DNA from: a virus
Length of the DNA stretch: 23,479 bases
Virus record (IMG/VR): IMGVR_UViG_3300037189_005046
Coordinates: 1 to 23,479 of that record
Strand: one strand, 5' to 3'
Both the position numbers and the translations under genes were made by a program. Positions 7,185 to 15,438 of the stretch are shown in pieces; the first letter of the stretch is position 1; every line of letters starts with the position of its first letter. The notes beneath the pieces were generated by a model. It made no database searches. It worked only from the letters and a program-made list of their open reading frames with translations, and was not told the DNA's origin.

Positions 7185-7642
7185 TGAGTGCAATAGACCG
7201 TTTTGCTAAGTGGAACCTACAGTTCAATAAACCAGCAGACGACCAGGTACGACTGCCTAATGACATTACTGACATTAGCTCAGAAGACCTGGGAGAGTTG
7301 TTTACTCGATTAACTTCGTGGACTGATTACATCGCCTCCCAGCTAACCATGGCAATCCTTGAAGAGCGTGCAGCTCAGAAGAAGAAAGACTACCTAGAAA
7401 ACACAATGCTAGTTAGTCGCATGGGTGCTCAGGTAAAAGGTGAACGTATCACCCTTATTAAGGCACAGATTGCCGTAGATGAAAAGGTACAGGAGCTTGA
7501 CACTGAGTACGAAGAGAAGTACGCTTATCGTAAGTTAGTAGAGATGCTTTTGAACAATCACGAGCGTGACCTACAGTTAGTTAGCCGAGAGATTACTCGA
7601 CGCACTAACGACCAGAGAGCATACAGAAAGGACTCTTTTTAA
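7184..7642 (+). CDS. Helical protein of unknown function
   Basis: 152 aa, not recognised. It is predicted almost all helical. Residues 40-100 contain LAMAILEERAAQKKKDYLENT-like amphipathic segments, and the C-terminus is basic (REITRRTNDQRAYRKDSF). No cysteines and no membrane segment. Its pattern resembles small phage recombination or ssDNA-associated accessory proteins, but I have no motif to support that. Start coupled to the 24-aa peptide (TAATG). The next gene starts directly after the stop. Confidence 0.75.
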   Translation: MSAIDRFAKWNLQFNKPADDQVRLPNDITDISSEDLGELFTRLTSWTDYIASQLTMAILEERAAQKKKDYLENTMLVSRMGAQVKGERITLIKAQIAVDEKVQELDTEYEEKYAYRKLVEMLLNNHERDLQLVSREITRRTNDQRAYRKDSF

Positions 7643-7843
7643 ATGTCAAATTTTATTGAACCAACCCAGGCACAAGTACACCGTATTGGTCAGCAAGAGG
7701 AAAACAACCGTCTGATTCAGGCTCTTTATCGAGCCACTGGTAATCGAGCTATCTTTAAGCTAGACCACACCCTACCTACCACTGACATAGTAATTACTCC
7801 TCAGGCATGGGCAACCCTACTACAGGAAATCTACGCACTATAA
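7643..7843 (+). CDS. Small protein of unknown function
   Basis: 66 aa, not recognised. Two amphipathic helices (residues 8-31 and the C-terminal WATLLQEIYAL) flank a strand-like FKLDHTLPTTDIVIT. No gap to the gene before, and TAATG coupling to the dNMP kinase gene after, which supports translation. Confidence 0.7.
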   Translation: MSNFIEPTQAQVHRIGQQEENNRLIQALYRATGNRAIFKLDHTLPTTDIVITPQAWATLLQEIYAL

Positions 7844-8391
7844 TGATTATCGGATTAACTGGATACGCACGAGCTGGTAAAGACACCGTAGCAGAGCTAT
7901 TTGTAAACAATGGATTTACTAAGATGGCATTTGCAGAACCTATGCGGGAAGCACTTCTTCGTCTAAACCCAATTGTTACTGTAGGCGGGCAGTACACCCA
8001 CCTTAAGGATATTGTAGACCGTATGGGTTGGGAAGCTGTCAAGCAAATGAGTCCAGAAGTACGCCCGCTAATGCAGCGTATGGGAACCGAAGTTGGACGA
8101 AATATGTTTGGTGAAAACTTTTGGGTAGACCAAGCAATGGAAGACGCAATGTTTTATAACGATGTTGTGTTCTCAGATGTTCGGTTTAAGAATGAAGCAG
8201 ACGCTATCGTTGAAGCAGGCGGAGTAATTATTCGTGTAGTTAGGGATGGTGTTGGCCCAACTAACGAGCATGTTTCAGAAAGCGATATGGATAACTACGC
8301 AGTAGACTATGTAATAGGTAATCATGGATTACCCGAAGACCTCTACGCAAAGGTGAATGTATTGCTAGCTAGTATGGAAGCATGGCTCTAG
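7843..8391 (+). CDS. Deoxynucleoside monophosphate kinase
   Basis: 182 aa from ATG at 7843. An upstream in-frame ATG at 7807 would add 12 residues before the P-loop strand. I reject it because 7843 overlaps the previous stop (TAATG) and places MIIGLTG directly at the fold's first strand. Walker A is G7YARAGKDT15. Later parts (KMAFAEPMREALL, the RPLMQRMGTEVGR helix, VVFSDVRFKNEADAI) match the phage T4 gp1 type of dNMP kinase. The enzyme phosphorylates dNMPs to dNDPs for phage DNA synthesis and may accept modified nucleotides. It works with the ribonucleotide reductase at 20406. Confidence 0.85.
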   Translation: MIIGLTGYARAGKDTVAELFVNNGFTKMAFAEPMREALLRLNPIVTVGGQYTHLKDIVDRMGWEAVKQMSPEVRPLMQRMGTEVGRNMFGENFWVDQAMEDAMFYNDVVFSDVRFKNEADAIVEAGGVIIRVVRDGVGPTNEHVSESDMDNYAVDYVIGNHGLPEDLYAKVNVLLASMEAWL

Positions 8392-8984
8392 TGCCAGAAA
8401 AAGTATTTGATGGCGGTCTTCTGCCAGGAAAGCCAGTAGCAATTGGTATCGACCAGTCGCTTACTGGCTTTGCCATTTCAGCGGTAAATATGTTGCACCC
8501 AGAGTTTCACACAACCTGGGTGTACAAATCTAAATACCAAGGAGTGGCTAGGCTGGCAGATATAGCCCAGTGGATGATTAATAAATTTGAATTCTTAGAA
8601 GAGAATAAGAATGATATTTATGATGTGGCCATGGAAGGCACCGTACTTGCTAGTCATTCTGCATTGGTTCTAGGAGAACTAGCCGCCACCGTAAAACTAA
8701 TGTTGTGGGACTTCTTTATTGACCACCCAAACCAATTTTTGCGTACTCCCCTTCAGATACCACCAATGACATTAAAGAAGTATGCTACAGGTAAGGGAAC
8801 TTCAAAGAAGCAAGAAATGCTTCTCCAAGTCTATAAGCGTTGGGGAGTTGAATTAAATGACGATAATGCGGCAGATGCGTACAGTCTTGCTCGCCTTGCT
8901 GGCGAGTGTGTCACGGATGCTATAGAAAAGCAGGTAATCTCGCAGGTTAAAGACCCTAAGTTTAGGGATAATCTGCCTGACTAA
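8382..8984 (+). CDS. RuvC-like Holliday junction resolvase
   Basis: 200 aa. RNase H-like fold with IGIDQSLTGFAIS (D24) as first strand and catalytic Asp, VAMEGT (E85) as the second acid, a basic segment LKKYATGKGTSKK (131-143), and DDNAADAYSLARLAG (D161, D165) as the last acid motif. That order is the RuvC catalytic layout. It probably cuts Holliday junctions before packaging. ATG at 8382 overlaps the kinase stop. It is the last gene of the replication run; 53 bases follow without a gene. A second resolvase-like nuclease of another fold lies at 5615. Confidence 0.85.
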   Translation: MALVPEKVFDGGLLPGKPVAIGIDQSLTGFAISAVNMLHPEFHTTWVYKSKYQGVARLADIAQWMINKFEFLEENKNDIYDVAMEGTVLASHSALVLGELAATVKLMLWDFFIDHPNQFLRTPLQIPPMTLKKYATGKGTSKKQEMLLQVYKRWGVELNDDNAADAYSLARLAGECVTDAIEKQVISQVKDPKFRDNLPD

Positions 8985-9037
8985 CACGGTATCCTAGTTG
9001 TTGAGGACGGCACACTACATCGAACACTAGGACTACA

Positions 9038-9334
9038 ATGACCGAAGAAATTGCCGTAACATCATCTACCGAGGAAACACTCCTTCGAGTTGGTGGCGGT
9101 TCCAGCCCACAATCCGTAGCATCAGCAATTGCACATGCCCTATACGAGAAGCGTCAAGTAATGCTTCGTGCCGTAGGTGCTAGTGCAGTTAACCAAGCTG
9201 TCAAAGCAATTGCAATTGCACGAGGATATGTAGCTCCACGAGGGCTAGACCTAACTTGCAAGCCAGGATTCACCACCATCGAAAGCCGTGATGGTGAGAT
9301 TTCTGCAATGATTTTTGCCATTACAGCACAGTAA
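9038..9334 (+). CDS. SpoVS-like protein
   Basis: 98 aa. Residues 15-97 follow stage V sporulation protein S almost throughout: LLRVGGGSSPQSVASAIAHAL, LRAVGASAVNQAVKAIAIAR, GYVAPRGLDLTCKPGF, then a final strand ISAMIFAI. SpoVS is a small Alba-like-fold protein, linked to sporulation in Bacillus and presumed to bind nucleic acid. In a phage it may bind DNA or RNA or influence host development; that is inference. The first 14 residues are an extra polar tail. It opens the block of unknown genes to 15.9 kb. Confidence 0.85.
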   Translation: MTEEIAVTSSTEETLLRVGGGSSPQSVASAIAHALYEKRQVMLRAVGASAVNQAVKAIAIARGYVAPRGLDLTCKPGFTTIESRDGEISAMIFAITAQ

Positions 9335-9370
9335 AAAAGCCTTACTATTAAATAGATAAAAGGAGCTTTT
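9335..9370 (+). promoter_or_regulatory. AT-rich leader with dyad and possible Shine-Dalgarno-masking hairpin
   Basis: The 36 bases before the ATG at 9371 hold a palindrome CTATTAAATAG (9345-9355) and a strong ribosome binding site AAAGGAG (9359-9365). AAAAGCCTT (9335-9343) can pair with AAGG plus CTTTT (9360-9370, two-base AG bulge), which would bury the ribosome binding site. TACTAT (9343-9348) resembles a -10 box, but no good -35 box is present. The signals are seen; function is inference. Confidence 0.35.
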
Positions 9371-9793
9371 ATGGCAACCAATTTTAGCATGGGACACGGT
9401 ATGCGTCGTCGTTCAGGAGTCCCATCTTCCTACACAGAAGCAGCAGGTAAATCCATGGCACGTGCACACAACACCTCAGATGAGAACTACAACGAGGCAG
9501 CCGCCGCTAATAGCGTACGCATTCCTATTGGTGCAGCCCAGGTTGAGCCAAGCCTACGTGGCACTCTAGTACCTAAGAAGAACACCAAGGCAGCTGACCC
9601 TACCAACCCTGGTAGCAAGGCTAACCGTGCAAACATTGAGCGTGCAGGTGCAACTTACCGCATCCAGCCAAAGACTGGTTACTCGGTAGTTGACCCTACC
9701 GTTGGCCCAACCATGGCTAACGCACGTATTGTTCCTTCGGTAGCAGGTCGTGCTACTCCTAACTTCCAGGGTGGAAGCTCTGACGGTTACTAA
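9371..9793 (+). CDS. Small basic low-complexity protein of unknown function
   Basis: 140 aa, not recognised. Ala/Asn/Gly/Pro-rich with scattered basic residues and no cysteines. It begins MATNFSMGHGMRRRSGVPSS and is probably largely disordered. Strong ribosome binding site (AAAGGAG) seven bases from the ATG, so it is likely well translated. It heads a run of genes with similar composition, perhaps virion or nucleoid-associated proteins. Confidence 0.75.
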   Translation: MATNFSMGHGMRRRSGVPSSYTEAAGKSMARAHNTSDENYNEAAAANSVRIPIGAAQVEPSLRGTLVPKKNTKAADPTNPGSKANRANIERAGATYRIQPKTGYSVVDPTVGPTMANARIVPSVAGRATPNFQGGSSDGY

Positions 9794-9802
9794 GGAGTAG
9801 CC

Positions 9803-10102
9803 ATGCTGTCTACTCAATTTGCTACAGAAAAGTACGGAGTTGAACCCGTAGGTAACTACGGCGTTCATTCCGAGGCTTACCATGGCCCACAGGGTGCTGG
9901 AGCAAGTTACCAGGTAGGTAACAAAGAAAGCACTAGATTCTTTTTTGGTAGGAAAATGCTTCGTGATGCAGCAACCAACCCTATTCCTTTGGCTAATTCT
10001 AAAGCAACTTATACTGAAGAAGTAGGCAAATTGGACACTGTTGGAAACATGGGCTCTGTCAGTCCTGTACACCCTCACCAAATTGACTCAACAGAAGGTT
10101 AA
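9803..10102 (+). CDS. Small protein of unknown function
   Basis: 99 aa, not recognised. Gly/Tyr/His-rich N-terminus (GVEPVGNYGVHSEAYHGPQG), then a basic RFFFGRKMLRDAA segment and a polar tail. AAGGAG overlaps the upstream stop and lies about six bases from the ATG. The next gene begins three bases after its stop. Composition is similar to its two neighbours. Confidence 0.75.
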   Translation: MLSTQFATEKYGVEPVGNYGVHSEAYHGPQGAGASYQVGNKESTRFFFGRKMLRDAATNPIPLANSKATYTEEVGKLDTVGNMGSVSPVHPHQIDSTEG

Positions 10103-10104
10103 TC

Positions 10105-10632
10105 ATGGCAGGTGCAGTAAGCAACTTCTCACCTAACCAAAACTGGCAGTCCCTCGGGGCTGGTGGCCTAAATGGCTACAACAACCAGGGCGGTTATGGT
10201 GGTCCTGCTGTACGTGGTGACCTAGATGCCATTCGTATTGGTACTGGGCGTACCCCTTCTGCAGAATATCCTGATGGTTATTTGGGAACTATTCGTTCAC
10301 GCCGTGATGACCGCCTACTGGATTCTGTAAAGAGTCGCCTAGGTGAAAAGAACTATCAGCGTGGTGTTCACAAGGGTGAACGCATTGAGCCATCAATGTA
10401 TTTTTGGCCAGAATCATTTAATGACCAAATGGGTATTCAGAGAGAAGCACGTGCAAAATATGACAAAGCGAGTGGCACATATCGTGTACCTCGTTTTGCA
10501 CAAGATATACGACTTACACCTGCACCCCATCTGGTCAACGATGGTAAAGCAAATACTGTGGCTAACCAACCTGGAATAATGAACGTTCAGCGTGCAACCG
10601 CATTGAACTACCTAAAGCCAGTGTGGTCATAA
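10105..10632 (+). CDS. Gly/Asn-rich protein of unknown function
   Basis: 175 aa, not recognised. Residues 1-32 are a Gly/Asn/Tyr-rich flexible stretch. The middle is charged (TIRSRRDDRLLDSVKSRLGEK), and the C-terminal half has aromatic and Pro residues typical of an extended structural protein. No enzyme motif. Its stop overlaps the next ATG (TAATG). Confidence 0.75.
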   Translation: MAGAVSNFSPNQNWQSLGAGGLNGYNNQGGYGGPAVRGDLDAIRIGTGRTPSAEYPDGYLGTIRSRRDDRLLDSVKSRLGEKNYQRGVHKGERIEPSMYFWPESFNDQMGIQREARAKYDKASGTYRVPRFAQDIRLTPAPHLVNDGKANTVANQPGIMNVQRATALNYLKPVWS

Positions 10633-10997
10633 TGTCATACTCATTTGATGGTCGTTACGACTATACCAAGCCATGGGTAACTAACAACCCATCGGAAAAT
10701 GCTACTGCACCAAGTTGGTCATACACAGGACCTTGGTCATCCAACATGGAACGACTAACTCAGCAAGCTCTGATGGTTATGACTATTCCAGGTGCACAGA
10801 TTCAACAGATGGTAAAGGCACCTTTGCCACAGATTAGACTTTTCCCAGACCGTTTTGGTTTTGGAAACAGAACACAACCAGACATCGAAGATGTCATCAG
10901 TCTAGACAGAATATACCAGGAGCCACGAGTTTCGTGGTATTCTGGCTCCCCTGCAGGGTATTCTGGTAGTAGTAGAAATAGTTTGGAAGGTATCTAA
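10632..10997 (+). CDS. Trp/Tyr/Ser-rich protein of unknown function
   Basis: 121 aa from ATG at 10632. An in-frame GTG at 10623 would add three residues; I prefer the ATG because it overlaps the previous stop. The N-terminus is rich in Trp, Tyr and Asn (PSWSYTGPWSSN) and the C-terminus in Ser/Gly/Tyr. The centre has an amphipathic helix (MERLTQQALMVMTIPGAQIQQMV) and a strand-rich PQIRLFPDRFGFG. Not recognised. Coupled to the next gene by TAATG. Confidence 0.75.
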   Translation: MSYSFDGRYDYTKPWVTNNPSENATAPSWSYTGPWSSNMERLTQQALMVMTIPGAQIQQMVKAPLPQIRLFPDRFGFGNRTQPDIEDVISLDRIYQEPRVSWYSGSPAGYSGSSRNSLEGI

Positions 10998-12625
10998 TGG
11001 CCGCTGTCAATGAACACGCAGGAGAACTTGCGTCTTATCAAGCTAAGTACCCTCGGCACCCAAAGGATTCTTCAGGTCGTCCAGAGAAACCTCACAGCAC
11101 CTATAATGCTTATGAGGAATCTTCTATTAACTTAACTCCTCAGCAAGCAGAGCAAAACGCTCATGCTGACAGAGCAGCCCAAGATTTTGATTTTCAACAG
11201 CGTGAAGCACGGGCTAAAGCAAACACATCTAGTCCAGTACGTAATTCTAAGATGGACGCAGACCTAGAAGCCAAGCTTCAGGCTGAACTTCAAAGAGTAA
11301 ACGCAAAACCTACTGCAAAACGTGCAACTCGTGGTAGTGGCGTTCCTACTACAGGAAATGGGACTCTTGTAGAGGCTCTTCCAGGAAAACGTTTTGGACA
11401 GCACCTGCACAAAAATCACCAAATAATGAGTGGTATTGTAAATGAGCTAAAGGCATCAGATGACCCTGGACTACAAGCATTTGCAACAATGGCTAGTGTT
11501 CACCTACACGGTGACCCAGCAAATGAAGAGGGCCTAGATGGTGCACGAGACCACATTGACGAGGGTGACCGCCTTCTTGGTACGGTTACTGGTCAAGATA
11601 AAGGTAAAGAACATTACGTAAAAGCTGCTCAGCACATAAAGAATGCTGCAGATATTTTGTCGCACCCATACGTTCAAATGACCGCCAAAAAGAACAATAT
11701 AAATGCAGAAGTACCTAGTATGGACCAAACTCACTCTGCAGTTGAAACCCTTGGTCGTAAACTTAAGTCAAATCCATTTCCAGAAATGAGTATTGGTGGA
11801 AAACCTTATGACGCTAACTCTGAACAAGCATTAACCTATCACACTAATGCCGCTAAATTAACAGGTGCTGAAAAAGTTGATGAAGCCGTAGCTAGGACAG
11901 TAACTAAGAGCAACTTAGCCCGTAGAGGAAGCAGTCGTGGAGGATTTAAAGTAGACCGCACAACTCCGCTTACTCCTGAAGAACGTAAAGCTCTTATGGA
12001 CAACCCAAATAAGTTGCCAAAAAATAGACGAGCTGAACAAGCAGAGCGTACAGGTGACCTAAATGGAGTTCCAACTCCAATAGCAGGGCCACACCTTCCA
12101 GGATACGGCACTGCTAAGAAAAACCTAGGAATAGAAGGAGCTAAAGCAGTAGTTCCTAAACTTATTGCTCAAACAAAGGCACCTACACCAAGACTTAGCA
12201 AGGCAGAAAAAGATAATCTAAGTTTAGCTGACAGAGCTAAGCTAGGAACATTGCCTCGTAGTGAAGAAGGTGAGGTAACTAGCCGTGAACGCAACATGCA
12301 ACTAGTTACTGGTAAGGCTAGCAAGGAACGCAGAACCGCAGTGTTCCATTCTGCTGCTCAAAATAACGTTCCAGACATTATGGGTAAGCCAGAGATTGGA
12401 CCAGATGTAGGTTCTCAAGTAACTCCTGAATTGCCAAAGCCAACAAAACCAGTAGTTAACAGCCCTACGCAACCTGCAGGTTCTAAAACCACTATTGTAG
12501 GAAACCTTTCTGAAGGTGTACTTGAAAAAGACGCTGCAAAAATCCGCAAAAGGGGCATGATGCCAATTTTGTACCCTACAGTACGTAGCGATGTACGTAA
12601 CGACGGCAAGAAGGGTGGTCTGTAA
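10997..12625 (+). CDS. Long basic, partly helical protein of unknown function
   Basis: 542 aa, not recognised. Residues 1-120 are polar and likely disordered. Residues about 135-255 form a helical part rich in His (FGQHLHKNHQIMSGIVNEL, ARDHIDEGDRLLG, AAQHIKNAADILSH). The rest is Pro/Lys-rich with short conserved-looking patches. LPGY at 367-370 followed by GIEGAKAVVPKLIAQ recurs in the next gene, and RLSKAEK (399-405) recurs in the gene after that. No catalytic motif or membrane segment. Size, position and composition would suit a virion-associated or DNA-binding protein, but this is inference. Start overlaps the previous stop. Confidence 0.8.
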   Translation: MAAVNEHAGELASYQAKYPRHPKDSSGRPEKPHSTYNAYEESSINLTPQQAEQNAHADRAAQDFDFQQREARAKANTSSPVRNSKMDADLEAKLQAELQRVNAKPTAKRATRGSGVPTTGNGTLVEALPGKRFGQHLHKNHQIMSGIVNELKASDDPGLQAFATMASVHLHGDPANEEGLDGARDHIDEGDRLLGTVTGQDKGKEHYVKAAQHIKNAADILSHPYVQMTAKKNNINAEVPSMDQTHSAVETLGRKLKSNPFPEMSIGGKPYDANSEQALTYHTNAAKLTGAEKVDEAVARTVTKSNLARRGSSRGGFKVDRTTPLTPEERKALMDNPNKLPKNRRAEQAERTGDLNGVPTPIAGPHLPGYGTAKKNLGIEGAKAVVPKLIAQTKAPTPRLSKAEKDNLSLADRAKLGTLPRSEEGEVTSRERNMQLVTGKASKERRTAVFHSAAQNNVPDIMGKPEIGPDVGSQVTPELPKPTKPVVNSPTQPAGSKTTIVGNLSEGVLEKDAAKIRKRGMMPILYPTVRSDVRNDGKKGGL

Positions 12626-12628
12626 TAA

Positions 12629-13402
12629 ATGGCCCAGAAAAGAAGTACCAATAAAGCTCAGCAACGTGGCCAAGCTGCTCAAGCAAAAGTAACTAACGCC
12701 GAACCAGCAGCCGCTCCAAAGCCAAAGGGTTCAGCAAAAACTCCTGCAGCAGTTCCAGGAACTCCTACTCGTGTTGAACGAGCTCGTCAGAATAAGTCTG
12801 CTGACTTGATTGCAAAATCAGAGGCAAGTGGAGTACCAGTGCCACCTAGCCGTGTTCCTCGTACTGGATACATTCCTAAGCCACAAGCTGCAGCTAAACC
12901 ACGTGGAAAAGTAGCTGCACAAAAAGCAACCGATGCTGCGGCAGCACAAGCTGAATCTGAAAAGAAGTCAGCAGATTTTCTTGAAGCAGGGCGTGCTCAC
13001 GGAGACGTGTCTATTTTGCGTAACCTAGCCATTAATGAGCACGCAAAGCACGTTAAAATGATTAATCAAATGAAAAAGAAATTTCCTGCGGTACCTGCTA
13101 TTCAAGCCTTGCAGCCTAAGACTCTTGCTCAAATTACTCAGGAATTAGCACAGCAACCAAAGCCTGTTAAACACGTAAAAATGACTCCTACAAAGACAGA
13201 AAACTTTGAACTAAACAAGGGTCTTGTCAAAAACGTAGACATGAACACTCAGTTGCTAACACCACTTGCTTCACGTAATTCAACTGTTGAACTACCTGGT
13301 TATGAGGCAGAAAAACGTAAGCCTGCGGGTATTCAAGCTGCTAAAAAAGCTGTTCCTTTCCTAGTAGCCCAGGCAAATAAACTGCCTAAGCAACCAAACT
13401 AG
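12629..13402 (+). CDS. Ala/Lys/Pro-rich basic protein, partial paralogue of its neighbour
   Basis: 257 aa, not recognised. The first 110 residues are an Ala/Lys/Pro/Gln-rich basic stretch (AQKRSTNKAQQRGQAAQAKV), probably disordered and possibly nucleic-acid-binding. A helical segment follows (NEHAKHVKMINQMKKKFPAV). The C-terminus, LPGY at 222-225 and then GIQAAKKAVPFLVAQ (234-248), matches the preceding 542-aa protein at 367-392 with a one-residue spacing change. The two genes therefore probably share a module by duplication. Very low acidic content in the N-terminal half. Confidence 0.75.
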   Translation: MAQKRSTNKAQQRGQAAQAKVTNAEPAAAPKPKGSAKTPAAVPGTPTRVERARQNKSADLIAKSEASGVPVPPSRVPRTGYIPKPQAAAKPRGKVAAQKATDAAAAQAESEKKSADFLEAGRAHGDVSILRNLAINEHAKHVKMINQMKKKFPAVPAIQALQPKTLAQITQELAQQPKPVKHVKMTPTKTENFELNKGLVKNVDMNTQLLTPLASRNSTVELPGYEAEKRKPAGIQAAKKAVPFLVAQANKLPKQPN

Positions 13403-13411
13403 GAGTAACTA

Positions 13412-15436
13412 ATGGCAAAAATAGTAAGCTATGTTACTAGAGAAAAATACAATGCGGCATTAGCTGACCGTGATGCTAAAAAAGAAGCAGGTATTTCTAA
13501 AAACGAATTAAGTGAAGTTAATTCGAATCTAAATTTATTAAAAAATCAACGTGCCTGGCAGCTTAAACATCCTGTACATGGCCCAATTCTTCGTCAGTTA
13601 GATGGAGACCCTGTCACGAGTGCTCCTCAAACTAGCGTTCCTGCTCCTGTAGATAGCCCAAATGTAGGGCAGCAATTGGCACCTGCTGTTCAGGAAAATA
13701 TTAACGGCCCTGTTAAATCACGTTCTACAGCTACTACTACCAGGGCCCGCTATGATAATGCTGACCTTATGGACAAGAAAGAAGCTCCTGAAAAGTTTTG
13801 GGTTACTCCTGGACACCATGACCACGGTGACAACTTAAAGTTTATTAGTAATGGTCTTGAGCACGCGGTTTCTCTTTTTAGCAGACATTTTAACCCAGAA
13901 AATGACCCTAATCACCCTAGTGCTAAAATTATTGACCAAGCAAACAAAGAGCTGTATGCTGCTGACAAGCATCTCGATAATCATTACTATAACCACAAAC
14001 GTGGTGGAGCACTATCGGCTTCTTCACACCTAAACGCTACTGCGTTGAGGCTATCTCGTGTTGCAAATCTTCTTTCTGAAAATGGAATGACCAAAACTCC
14101 AGTACTTAGTTCAAATGTTGGAGAAAAAGACAAGTACGAACTTCGTAATATGTCAGACTTGGTAGGAATTGCTAACAGAACTACAAAAGACTATTCAAAG
14201 TACGCTGATAACAACTCTGGGGTTGCAAAAACTCCAGATTCATTTACTAGTAATGAGCGTATTCCTCTAATTGGTGGACCAGACCCTGCCCGTCTCAGTA
14301 CTGCAGAGAAAAACGAGCGTAGTCAGTACACCAAGAAACTGACTCCAGCTGAAGAAGCATCTGACTGGAACCTACGAGCCAAGTCCGCTGCCCCAACATT
14401 TGAAGCTACTCCTTGGAGTCCAAGCCCAGCCCGAGTTGTAAAGCTGCACACTACGGGTGAAGGTATTAGTTACCCAGTACGTAAAGTAGACCAGTTTGGT
14501 AGAGAACTAGGTGCTGGAACTTCTAGAACTGAATCTGTAGAACCTAAATCTGTTAACCCTGAAAAGTTTCCGATGCTTCCAAAAGAACTTGAAGCAACAG
14601 GTGCTGTAGATTACACGTCAGCACGTAAATACCGAAAAGGGTACGGAAAAGAACTTGCTAGGGTAGTTAGTGATGTTCGAGCTGCCAGAAATACAGTTGT
14701 TGGCTCAAAGATATCAGAAACTCCTAACAGACTTATTCCAGATAGAGAAGTTGCGGAAAGCAGTAGGGGCACTGTACGAGCTAACATTCAAAAAGCTGTA
14801 AATTATGTTGCAGAAAAAAGTCTGTTTCCTACTGCAAGCAATATATTGCCAGGTCGAAAAGATGCAGCACTAGACGCAATACGGTTGGCACATACCCACT
14901 TTAATCAAACTCATGACAAAATTGACAATGGCCAGCTTCCTTCAGAAACTGACCCAGCAGATGTATTACCAACTCACATAAAGAAACTTTTGGGACCTCA
15001 CGGCACTGACCTTGCAGTACGTTCGTACCCAACTTCTAAATGGAACTCTGCTAATATGGCAAAGCCTGAAGCGTCTTCTAACAGGGAGGAAGAATCAGCT
15101 CCTTCCGATGTAACATCTGCAACAGTAAATAACTTTTTTGAACAAAGTCCAGGTATTCGTAGGCCAAGTTCTGCAATTATGGGAGCTATGGCTAAGGCAG
15201 ACGCCTCAGAAAAAGTTATGAACCAGGTTCACTCTCACATTGCTAATGGTAATCTTGCATTGGCTGCAAAAACTCACTATAACCATTTTAACGAGGGTTC
15301 CAGTGTTCCGTTTACACAGACCGCCGCTCACAAAGACCCTGAAGGTTATCTCCGTGATGCTGGAATGTCTCGCAGACTAGACGAAGCAAAGCCAACTAGA
15401 GGACAACGCATGAGCTCAGCGTTTAGAGGAGAATAG
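13412..15436 (+). CDS. Large protein of unknown function with His-rich helical repeats
   Basis: 674 aa, the longest unassigned gene here. The ribosome binding site AGGAG lies about nine bases from the ATG. Residues about 130-230 form a His-rich helical region (GHHDHGDNLKFISNGLEHAV, ANKELYAADKHLDNHYYNH, SASSHLNATALRLSRVANLL). Similar helices with spaced His recur near residues 485-515 (AHTHFNQTHDKID) and 610-640 (VHSHIANGNLALAAKTHYNH). RLSTAEK (294-300) resembles RLSKAEK in the 542-aa protein. Long polar linkers separate these parts. There is no known enzyme motif. It may be an internal virion, scaffold-like or host-takeover protein; I cannot decide which. Confidence 0.8.
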   Translation: MAKIVSYVTREKYNAALADRDAKKEAGISKNELSEVNSNLNLLKNQRAWQLKHPVHGPILRQLDGDPVTSAPQTSVPAPVDSPNVGQQLAPAVQENINGPVKSRSTATTTRARYDNADLMDKKEAPEKFWVTPGHHDHGDNLKFISNGLEHAVSLFSRHFNPENDPNHPSAKIIDQANKELYAADKHLDNHYYNHKRGGALSASSHLNATALRLSRVANLLSENGMTKTPVLSSNVGEKDKYELRNMSDLVGIANRTTKDYSKYADNNSGVAKTPDSFTSNERIPLIGGPDPARLSTAEKNERSQYTKKLTPAEEASDWNLRAKSAAPTFEATPWSPSPARVVKLHTTGEGISYPVRKVDQFGRELGAGTSRTESVEPKSVNPEKFPMLPKELEATGAVDYTSARKYRKGYGKELARVVSDVRAARNTVVGSKISETPNRLIPDREVAESSRGTVRANIQKAVNYVAEKSLFPTASNILPGRKDAALDAIRLAHTHFNQTHDKIDNGQLPSETDPADVLPTHIKKLLGPHGTDLAVRSYPTSKWNSANMAKPEASSNREEESAPSDVTSATVNNFFEQSPGIRRPSSAIMGAMAKADASEKVMNQVHSHIANGNLALAAKTHYNHFNEGSSVPFTQTAAHKDPEGYLRDAGMSRRLDEAKPTRGQRMSSAFRGE

Positions 15437-15438
15437 TT

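Noticed and set aside
7807-7842. Earlier ATG start for the dNMP kinase
   Set aside because: It would put 12 unrelated residues before the first strand. The ATG at 7843 overlaps the previous stop codon, the usual pattern here.
8985-9037. Promoter in the gap before the SpoVS-like gene
   Set aside because: TACAAT overlaps the start codon itself and no -35 box has proper spacing. A six-base CCTAGT/ACTAGG dyad is too weak to call.
10623-10631. GTG start for the Trp/Tyr-rich protein
   Set aside because: The ATG at 10632 directly overlaps the previous stop and adds no odd residues.
13510-13540. TTCGAATC, tRNA T-loop-like sequence
   Set aside because: It lies inside a long coding frame and no cloverleaf arms can be drawn around it.
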